Shown piece after piece: positions 43,153-50,030 of a stretch of 64,000 nucleotides of DNA. Numbering within the stretch: position 1 is the stretch's first letter; every line of letters starts with the position of its first letter. The DNA lies in assembly GCA_965194505.1 (NCBI GenBank), contig OZ239144.1:930001-994000 (forward strand), written 5' to 3'. Both the position numbers and the translations under genes were made by a program. The notes beneath the pieces are model-generated. The model did no database searches. It was not told the origin of the DNA and worked only from the letters and a program-made list of their open reading frames with translations. The stretch is from Hahnella aquatica (GTDB taxonomy: Bacteria > Pseudomonadota > Gammaproteobacteria > Burkholderiales > Burkholderiaceae_A).

Positions 43153-45600
43153 ATGAGAATTCCTGAGGCCTGGCTTCGTGAGATGGTTCACACCGATCTC
43201 TCCATCGAGCGCATCGCCGATGTGCTGACCATGGCCGGCCTTGAGGTGGAAGAGGTCGAGACGGCTGCACCGCCCTTCACCGGCGTGCGGCTGGGCAAGA
43301 TTCTTTCGGCCCAGAAGCACCCAGATGCCGATCGTCTGCAGGTCTGCGAGGTGAGCATCGGGTCGGGCAGTACGCCCCTTCAAATTGTTTGCGGAGCACC
43401 GAACGCCAGGGCAGGGCTGATGGTGGCCTGCGCCACCGATGGCGCACTTCTGCCTGGTGGGTTCAAGATCAAGCAGGCCAAGATGCGGGGCGTTGTGAGC
43501 CAAGGCATGCTCTGTTCGGCCAAGGAACTCGGCATCTCGGAGGCCTCCGAGGGCATTCTGGAAGTCGATGCGAGTGAGACGAGCCTGGGCGAGGACATCC
43601 GCCAGACCCTCAACCTAGATGCCGCCACCTTGGTCTTGAAGCTCACCCCCAACCGCGGCGACTGCCTCTCCATGCTGGGCGTGGCCCGTGAACTCTCGGC
43701 ACTGCTGGGGGTTCGACTCTCCACGCCGAGTTGGTCTGCGGTGTCGCCCACCATTGAAGACACGCCAAGCATCGCCTGCGCCCCAGATGCCAAGAGCCTG
43801 TGCGGCCGATTCTCGAGTCGGGTCATTCGTGGCGTGAATGCCCAGGCCCCCACACCGGGCTGGATGAAACAGCGCCTGGAGCAGTCTGGTCAGCGGCCCA
43901 TTTCTGCCCTGGTGGACATCTCCAATTACGTGATGCTCGAGCTCGGTCGTCCATCGCATGTCTTCGATCTCGATGCCCTCGTGCCCATCGATGCACCCGC
44001 AAGCCTGGCCGTGCGCTGGGCGCAACAAGGCGAAGCCTGCGAGCTGCTCAATGGCCAGACCGTCTCGCTCGACTCCAGCGTGGGGGTGATTGCCGATGCA
44101 AAGGGGCCTGTGGCCCTGGCCGGCATCATGGGTGGGGCCCGATCCGCAGTCTCCGATCAAACCAAGAACATCCTTTTAGAGGCCGCCTTCTGGTGGCCCG
44201 ATGCCATTCGCGGTCGTGCCCAGCGCTTCAAGTTCAGCACCGATGCGGGCCATCGATTCGAGCGCGGGGTGGACCCATCCACCACGGCCGAGCACCTCGA
44301 GCGGATCACCGCCCTCATTCTGGACGTCTGCGGTGGTCAGGCGGGCCCTGTGGCCGATGCCCAATGGAACCTTCCAACGGCCACTCCTGTGCGAATGCGC
44401 CGCAGCCGCTGTGAGCGCCTGATTGGTCGCCCCTATTCCCGGGCGGAGGTGGAATCCGTCTTCAATGGCTTGGGCTTTTCGTTTACACACGCCGTGGTTG
44501 GTGAGGACGATGTCTTCACGGTGGAGCCGCCGCCGCACCGGTTCGACTTGTCCATCGAGGAAGACCTCGTGGAGGAGGTGGCCCGTGTGATTGGCTTTGA
44601 GCAGATCCCATCGCGCCCGCCGGTGGGGCCGCAACGCATGTCTGCCCAGCCAGAGACCCAGCGAACGGCCATGGCCATGCGCGACCGCATGGTCAGCCTC
44701 GATTTCCAAGAGGTCGTCACCTATTCCTTCATGGACTCCGTACTGGCCGCGCAGTTTGCACCGCCGGCCGAGCACTTGGTGCTCCAGAATCCCATCGCCT
44801 CGCAGCTCTCCACGATGCGCCCCTCGATTGTTCCCAATCTGCTCAAGGTTCTGGCAGATAACATTGCCCATCGAGAGACACGGGTTCGCATCTTCGAACT
44901 CGGCCGGGTGTTTCGGCGGGATGCATCGGTTTCTGCCGGGCCATGGTCGGTTCAGGGGGTGTCTCAGCCGATGACGCTCTGCGCCCTGGCCTGGGGTGGC
45001 GTGCCCTTTGCGCCCTGGGAGGGCAAGGCGGACGCCGTCGACTTCTTTGATCTCAAGCAAGACCTGGTGCGTTTGGCCGCGCCTTGCAGCCTCACCACCA
45101 GTGCCCCGGCAGCGCCCATTGCGGGGCTGCACCCCGGTCGTGCTGCAGTCGTGAGACTTGGTGATGCGGTGATTGGAGTGATGGGTGAGCTTCACCCCAC
45201 CCTGGTGGCCCAGTTTGAACTGCCGTCTGCCCCGGTGGTGTTCGAGGTGGTGCTGGACCCACTCCTGGCGTTGGAGATGCCATCGCCGCAGCCGCCTGCA
45301 CGCCACCCGAGCGTCTCCCGAGATCTGGCCTTTGTGCTGCCCCGAAGCATTGCGGCTGGTGATGTGCATGCCGCATTGATGCGCCTTTGCCAGGCCCCAG
45401 AGGCCAAGGGACGCCTGCAGTCTGTGGTGCTTTTCGACCAGTATCGGGGTCCTGGCCTGGCTGAGGATGAAAAAAGTCTTGCCTTTAGGTTTGTGCTGCA
45501 AGATACTGAAAAAACACTAGAAGATTCAGAAGTCGATGCCTGCATGGATTGGGTGGCCCAAACGGTTGTGTCTGCCTTTTCTGCGAAGATTCGCAAGTAA
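43153..45600 (+). CDS. pheT: Phenylalanyl-tRNA synthetase beta subunit
   Basis: An 815-residue subunit. The N-terminal part holds an EMAP/tRNA-binding domain (about 39-150, LSAQKHPDADRLQVCEV), then B3/B4 editing, B5 and catalytic-like modules, and a C-terminal FDX-ACB domain from about 720 (PPARHPSVSRDLAFVLP). It is needed for tRNA-Phe binding and for editing of Tyr-tRNA. Length is normal. ihfA follows after 54 bases, the standard gammaproteobacterial and betaproteobacterial order. Confidence 0.97.
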   Translation: MRIPEAWLREMVHTDLSIERIADVLTMAGLEVEEVETAAPPFTGVRLGKILSAQKHPDADRLQVCEVSIGSGSTPLQIVCGAPNARAGLMVACATDGALLPGGFKIKQAKMRGVVSQGMLCSAKELGISEASEGILEVDASETSLGEDIRQTLNLDAATLVLKLTPNRGDCLSMLGVARELSALLGVRLSTPSWSAVSPTIEDTPSIACAPDAKSLCGRFSSRVIRGVNAQAPTPGWMKQRLEQSGQRPISALVDISNYVMLELGRPSHVFDLDALVPIDAPASLAVRWAQQGEACELLNGQTVSLDSSVGVIADAKGPVALAGIMGGARSAVSDQTKNILLEAAFWWPDAIRGRAQRFKFSTDAGHRFERGVDPSTTAEHLERITALILDVCGGQAGPVADAQWNLPTATPVRMRRSRCERLIGRPYSRAEVESVFNGLGFSFTHAVVGEDDVFTVEPPPHRFDLSIEEDLVEEVARVIGFEQIPSRPPVGPQRMSAQPETQRTAMAMRDRMVSLDFQEVVTYSFMDSVLAAQFAPPAEHLVLQNPIASQLSTMRPSIVPNLLKVLADNIAHRETRVRIFELGRVFRRDASVSAGPWSVQGVSQPMTLCALAWGGVPFAPWEGKADAVDFFDLKQDLVRLAAPCSLTTSAPAAPIAGLHPGRAAVVRLGDAVIGVMGELHPTLVAQFELPSAPVVFEVVLDPLLALEMPSPQPPARHPSVSRDLAFVLPRSIAAGDVHAALMRLCQAPEAKGRLQSVVLFDQYRGPGLAEDEKSLAFRFVLQDTEKTLEDSEVDACMDWVAQTVVSAFSAKIRK

Positions 45601-45654
45601 GCGTCTGTTTCATCTAGACCTTTACACACCAAACCCGTAGGAGCAGACCGAATC

Positions 45655-45987
45655 GTGCCTGCCGCGTCAGACACCCTCACCAAGGCCGAGCTTGCCGACA
45701 TGCTCTACGAGCGTGTGGGCCTGAACAAGCGCGAGGCCAAGGAGGTCGTGGAGGCCTTTTTCGATGAGATCCGCACCCAGCTCGAGCAGGGCGAGAGCGT
45801 GAAGCTCTCCGGATTTGGAAACTTCCAGCTTCGGGACAAGCCCGAGCGCCCCGGGCGCAACCCCAAAACTGGGGAGCCCATCCCCATTTCAGCCCGCCGC
45901 GTGGTCACCTTCCACGCCAGCCAGAAGCTCAAGGCGCACGTTCAGAACCCAGACCTGCCGCTGAGTGATCTCGATGACGACCAGTGA
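45655..45987 (+). CDS. ihfA: Integration host factor alpha subunit
   Basis: A 110-residue DNA-bending protein of the HU/IHF family. The beta-arm has RPGRNPKTGEPIPISARRVV with the intercalating proline. It acts as a heterodimer with IhfB, not present here. The start is GTG 45655 with GTAGGAG ten bases upstream. It has a short acidic C-terminal extension. Its end overlaps the MerR gene by 14 bases. Confidence 0.95.
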   Translation: MPAASDTLTKAELADMLYERVGLNKREAKEVVEAFFDEIRTQLEQGESVKLSGFGNFQLRDKPERPGRNPKTGEPIPISARRVVTFHASQKLKAHVQNPDLPLSDLDDDQ

Positions 45988-46465
45988 GCCACGTGCGGCC
46001 GGTGCCACAGAGGCGCTGCCCGTCATTCCGGTCAAGCGCTACTTCACCATTGGTGAGGTGAGCGAGCTCTGCCAGGTCAAGCCCCATGTGTTGCGCTACT
46101 GGGAGCAGGAGTTTGCCCAGCTGCGGCCGGTCAAGCGTCGGGGCAACCGCCGCTACTACCAGCACCACGAGGTGCTGCTGATTCGCAAGATTCGGTCGCT
46201 CCTCTACGACGAGGGGTTCACCATCTCGGGCGCCCGCTCGCGGCTCACCGGAGTGCGCGGCAGGGCTGTGCCCGATGCCTCGCCTGACATCGAGGTGGAT
46301 GCGCCTCCGCTTCCAGCTGCAGCCCGCAGCCCTAAGGCCAGCGCGGCGGCTGCTACCGCACCTGCGTCTGCGCCCGTGGCCATGTCGCCCGCAGTTCGGT
46401 CGGAGCTCGAGGGCATTCTTGCCTTGCTTCGGTCCGCCCCCAAGAAGCGAAAACCAGCGGCCTGA
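45974..46465 (+). CDS. MerR family transcriptional regulator
   Basis: A 163-residue protein. The winged HTH (about 25-90) with YFTIGEVSELCQVKPHVLRYW and the WEQEFAQLRPVKRRGNRRYY wing is typical of the MerR protein found after ihfA in many proteobacteria. The rest is an Ala/Pro-rich linker and a short helix. No metal- or ligand-binding Cys set is seen, so the effector is unknown. ATG 45974 is chosen over GTG 45965. It overlaps ihfA. Confidence 0.9.
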   Translation: MTTSEPRAAGATEALPVIPVKRYFTIGEVSELCQVKPHVLRYWEQEFAQLRPVKRRGNRRYYQHHEVLLIRKIRSLLYDEGFTISGARSRLTGVRGRAVPDASPDIEVDAPPLPAAARSPKASAAAATAPASAPVAMSPAVRSELEGILALLRSAPKKRKPAA

Positions 46466-46470
46466 TCCGG

Positions 46471-46476
46471 TATACT
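46471..46476 (+). promoter_or_regulatory. Candidate -10 (TATACT) for tRNA-Pro
   Basis: TATACT lies 13 bases before the tRNA-Pro 5' end, directly after the merR stop. No clear -35 stands 16-18 bases upstream, so this is a weak call from one element. Confidence 0.45.
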
Positions 46477-46488
46477 TCACCGCTTCGG

Positions 46489-46566
<78 letters not shown>

Positions 46567-46583
46567 ACTTCTTCCTCTCTAGT

Positions 46584-46612
46584 TTGAAATCTCCACTCAG
46601 GCGTTCTACACT
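46584..46612 (+). promoter_or_regulatory. Sigma-70 promoter of the btuB leader
   Basis: TTGAAA (46584-46589), a 17-base spacer and TACACT (46607-46612) form the best -35/-10 pair in the window. The expected start near 46619 is about 15 bases before the riboswitch aptamer. Confidence 0.75.
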
Positions 46613-46633
46613 CGGCGTGTCTAACTATTTAGA

Positions 46634-46834
46634 CACCGTCTGATGGTGCCCGCTTAACACGGGTTAAACGGGAAGCTGGTGTGAATCCAGCGCTTCCCCC
46701 GAAACAGTCAGCGTGCGTGTCTTGTTCCAGCAGGCCGGCCTCCACCGGCCTGACCCACTGAGGCAGTTGCCTTGGGAAGGGGGAGCAGGAAGCGGGTGCC
46801 TCGGCACCCCAGCACGTGAGCCTGGATACCGGCC
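46634..46834 (+). ncRNA. Cobalamin (B12) riboswitch
   Basis: The leader of btuB shows the conserved cobalamin aptamer: GATGGTGCCCGC at the 5' side, GGGTTAAACGGGAAGC and TGGTGTGAATCCAGCGCTTCC in the core, and the B12-box AGCCTGGATACCGGCC at the 3' end. Binding of adenosyl- or other cobalamin should lower btuB expression. There is no intrinsic terminator before the gene, so control is probably at translation. The leader of about 270 bases is the only stretch over 300 bases (46567-46890) without a protein gene. Confidence 0.95.
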
Positions 46835-46878
46835 GCAGACGTGGACATTGTCTGTCGCTTCGGGGTTGGGGCGGCCGG
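46829..46878 (+). promoter_or_regulatory. Possible expression platform: helix from B12-box to ribosome site of btuB
   Basis: CCGGCCGC (46829-46836), which overlaps the end of the B12-box, is exactly complementary to GCGGCCGG (46871-46878), which abuts the Shine-Dalgarno GAAGGG. A second short pair, CAGAC/GTCTG, lies within the loop. Pairing would compete with the aptamer end or block the ribosome site. Confidence 0.6.
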
Positions 46879-46890
46879 GAAGGGTTTTCT

Positions 46891-48810
46891 GTGAAGACAA
46901 CACGCACGGCGTTGGCTATTGCCATGGCAACAGCCTTTGGTTGCGCGCACGCGCAGAGCATTCAGACGTTGGATCCAGTGGTGGTGACGGCCAGCAAGAT
47001 TGAGGAACCGCAGGGCCAAGCGACTGTACTGGTTGATGTCATAGAGCGGCAAGAAATTGACGAAAGCGGTGCGGCCAACATCATCGAGCTGCTAGACCGT
47101 CTGCCTGGTCTAAACGTGGCTCGTCAGTATGGCCGTATGGGGCTCGATGCGGCCGTTGATGTGGGCTATCTCGGCGGGAGCTCTCACCACAGAACGCTCA
47201 TCATGGTTGATGGTGTTCGATTGAATGACATCGACGATGGTACGGTCATCTTTGGATCAGTGCCGCTCAGTTCGATCGAGCGCCTTGAGGTTCGACGGGC
47301 TGGGGGTGGCGTGCTATTTGGTGATCGAGCACTGGGTGGCGTGGTAAACATCATTACAAAACCAAAAGCGGACAACGCCGCGGTGGCGGAGGCCAAGATT
47401 GGCAGCTTCGGATTAAAGAGCTTTAACGGCTCCATCTCTCGAGAGATGGGCGAGGGTTCCACCCAAATAGACATCAGCCGTTCAATCCAGGATGGCTTTC
47501 GAAGAGATTCCTCACAGGCACAAACCGGAATCTCCGCGCGCTTCAGCGCCCCAACCCAACTCGGTGTGTTGGGGGTCTCGATGAGAGGCTCTGATGAAAA
47601 TGCTCGGCTTCCTCAATCGATCTCCGCATCAACGTTTCAAACGGATTCACGAAATCCTGGAAGTTACCGAACAAGCTCCTCGCGACAGACCAGAACTGGT
47701 GTTCTCAGTCTTGAGACTGCCTATGGTGAGAGTTGGTCTTCCAGTCTCAGGTTTGCATCGGAGGATATCGATCGAAGATCAATCGACATTTACTCCTCGA
47801 ACGTCTACGAGACGAAGAGAAACACGTTGTTTGCGGATTTTGCCCGCCAGGTTAAAGGCAACACATCACTCTTGGGCGCAGAGGTGTTTGAAGCCCAGTC
47901 ACAATCAAATAGGCTGAACCGTAACAGGGTCGATCAGAAATCCACGGCAGTCTATGTCAGCACTGAGCAGGCATTTGCGAATACAAAGGTAATGGCTGGC
48001 ATCAGGTCGCAAGAGATGGTCAATGAGTTCTCACCCTCTGCTGGGGCAGGTACCCAGGCCTCAAGAGAACGGCTGAGCAGTTGGTCTCTTTCATTCCGCC
48101 AGCCATTTATTGGCGGTGTACTTCGAGGTGGGCTACAGACCTCTTTCGCGTTTCCGAATGCAGATCAGCTTTATACGTTTTCAAGCGCGTCACCTTACGC
48201 GCCACAGAATATTTACCCTGGTGTGGAGCCGATGACCTCGCGCGAGGCACAGTTGGGATGGGTCCGCCGGACGGAGACATCGATGTCTGAGATTTCCGCG
48301 AGACGCATCGTTGTGAGTGATGAGATTGGTTTCAAGCTCGACTGCGATGGCTTAGACGATTGCAATGATAATCTTTACGACACGCTTCGGACTGTTCTAA
48401 CGCTGCGCCACCAGCGCTCTCCATGGACTGGTGGATACCTAGATGCCTCGGCTGACTTCATCAACGCGGCCATTGAGACTGGTTCCAATGCTGGCCGTCA
48501 GTTACCGATGACTCCCTCGCGAGTGTTCAAGGTGGGTCTGATGCAAAAAGGAAACTTTGGCCGGGTCTCGTTTCAGGCTCATTTTCGGGCTCCGATGTAC
48601 CAGAGCACCGACGACTCACACGCATATCCGAAAATTCCAGGCCGAACTGTCTACGATCTTGGCTGGTTCGATGACATGTACTCGGGGATCCGAGTGAGCG
48701 TGTGGGTACGAAACCTCACGGATAAAAAGTATTACGAATTTGCGCAGTATGGCAGCGTTGCCCCCGCTGACGGTCGATCTCTCGAAGCGTCCCTGCAGTA
48801 TCGCTTCTAG
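46891..48810 (+). CDS. btuB: TonB-dependent cobalamin receptor, BtuB type
   Basis: A 639-residue outer-membrane receptor, signal peptide 1-22 (ending CAHAQ), TonB box LDPVVVTA near 27, plug with IIELLDRLPGLNV and VDGVRLNDID, and a beta-barrel ending in EASLQYRF with the terminal Phe used by the BAM complex. The B12 riboswitch in front fixes cobalamin or a corrinoid as the likely ligand. The start is GTG 46891 with GAAGGG six bases before; an earlier frame start lies within the riboswitch and is not used. The barrel region is more A/T-rich than the core genes around it. Confidence 0.92.
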   Translation: MKTTRTALAIAMATAFGCAHAQSIQTLDPVVVTASKIEEPQGQATVLVDVIERQEIDESGAANIIELLDRLPGLNVARQYGRMGLDAAVDVGYLGGSSHHRTLIMVDGVRLNDIDDGTVIFGSVPLSSIERLEVRRAGGGVLFGDRALGGVVNIITKPKADNAAVAEAKIGSFGLKSFNGSISREMGEGSTQIDISRSIQDGFRRDSSQAQTGISARFSAPTQLGVLGVSMRGSDENARLPQSISASTFQTDSRNPGSYRTSSSRQTRTGVLSLETAYGESWSSSLRFASEDIDRRSIDIYSSNVYETKRNTLFADFARQVKGNTSLLGAEVFEAQSQSNRLNRNRVDQKSTAVYVSTEQAFANTKVMAGIRSQEMVNEFSPSAGAGTQASRERLSSWSLSFRQPFIGGVLRGGLQTSFAFPNADQLYTFSSASPYAPQNIYPGVEPMTSREAQLGWVRRTETSMSEISARRIVVSDEIGFKLDCDGLDDCNDNLYDTLRTVLTLRHQRSPWTGGYLDASADFINAAIETGSNAGRQLPMTPSRVFKVGLMQKGNFGRVSFQAHFRAPMYQSTDDSHAYPKIPGRTVYDLGWFDDMYSGIRVSVWVRNLTDKKYYEFAQYGSVAPADGRSLEASLQYRF

Positions 48811-48824
48811 CGGAGTAAACGTGC

Positions 48825-48866
48825 CTGTAAGGTCGCCGCTCAGTGCTGTAAGGTCGCCGCTCAGTG
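48825..48866. repeat. Tandem direct repeat, 21-base unit twice
   Basis: The 21-base unit beginning CTGTAAGGTCGCCGCTCAGTG occurs twice, exactly, end to end, between btuB and the convergent DUF2863 gene. The second copy holds the DUF2863 stop codon (48861-48863). It looks like a recent slippage or duplication. Confidence 0.95.
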
Positions 48867-50030
48867 CAAATGCTGGGCGGCGGGCTCGTCGGTCTCTGGC
48901 AGCTCGGCATGCACCAGTTCGCCATCGGCGTTGGGGTACATGGGGGCGCCGCAGTCTTCGCAGTACTCCATGGGCATGCGCTGTCGCAGCACTTCAATCT
49001 TCTGAATGCCTGACTCGCGCAAGGTGGCCTCAATCTCCTCCACCACATCGCTCATCTCGTCCTCAGCGCCCAACAGCGGCCAAACAATCCCGTGGATCAC
49101 GGCCTCATCGTCGGTGACTTGAAATCCGATGCGGTACTCCTCGAGGGTGCGGTTGTAGCAGCCTGCAATCACGGCCTCAAGGTGGGTGGGGGGCACATTG
49201 AGCGTGGTCGACAAAAACGCCACGGACGCCGTGATGGAGAACGGACGCGCCGATCGGTCGGCATCTCGGCAGGCCACGTAATAAGCACGCGGCAGCATCG
49301 GCTCAAAGCCGCACGCCGGCAGCAGGGTGGTGAAGGCCTCTTGCGAGGCCGTTCGCCAGGCGGCCAGCACCTCATCGCGTGTAAGCATGCCTTCCTGCCA
49401 ACGAAAGAGGGCCTCACCCTGGGGTGCGGAGACCACACCGATCAAGTAGCGCTGGTCGGCCAGGAACTGGGCGGTCTCGTTCAATGAGCCGGTGTCCACC
49501 GGCAGGCGGCCATCGGTCAGGTGGGTGGTGAGTGCCTGTCGCATCTCGGCGGTCTCGCCAAAGCTCTCGGGGAGTTGGTCGGGCGAGAAGAAGTAGTCGG
49601 CCAGTGCCACATCGGCCTGCTCGGAGAAGACATGCTCCTGCAGGTGCTTGCGCAGGAGCTGCAGGGTGGTGGTGCCCAGGGCCCGGGTGGGCAGGGGCAT
49701 GCGAGACCAGGCCAGCACAGGCGCGGCAAAGAGCAGAACATCTCGCGTGCCATCGGAGGCCTTGACCAGGGTGTGCTCCACCCGGCCTTCAATGGCATCG
49801 GCCAGTTCCTCGTAAGCCCGAGACTCCCGGTCTGCAAGGCGATCGAGCGCCGTGTTGAGCGAAGCCTCATCGGCCCCGCTGAGCAGCGCGTCGATCTCGG
49901 TGTCGAGCCGTGATTCCCAGAAATGATCCTCCGCCCGGCTGCCTGAGTGCGCAAGGCCTTCGGCCAGTTCAACCAGGCGATCGGCCTCGCGAGAGGCGCG
50001 ACCGCGACGAGAGGAGGGGGAGGTTTTCAT
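48861..50030 (-). CDS. DUF2863 family protein
   Basis: A 389-residue protein of a family known mainly from betaproteobacteria (DUF2863), function unknown. The N-terminus is basic, the middle is mixed alpha/beta, and the C-terminus holds a YCEDCGAPMYPN motif that could be half of a zinc ribbon. There is no membrane segment. The ATG overlaps the acnA stop by one base, so it is made from the mdh-citE-acnA transcript. The 3' end lies in a tandem 21-base repeat. Confidence 0.82.
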   Translation of the reverse strand: MKTSPSSRRGRASREADRLVELAEGLAHSGSRAEDHFWESRLDTEIDALLSGADEASLNTALDRLADRESRAYEELADAIEGRVEHTLVKASDGTRDVLLFAAPVLAWSRMPLPTRALGTTTLQLLRKHLQEHVFSEQADVALADYFFSPDQLPESFGETAEMRQALTTHLTDGRLPVDTGSLNETAQFLADQRYLIGVVSAPQGEALFRWQEGMLTRDEVLAAWRTASQEAFTTLLPACGFEPMLPRAYYVACRDADRSARPFSITASVAFLSTTLNVPPTHLEAVIAGCYNRTLEEYRIGFQVTDDEAVIHGIVWPLLGAEDEMSDVVEEIEATLRESGIQKIEVLRQRMPMEYCEDCGAPMYPNADGELVHAELPETDEPAAQHLH

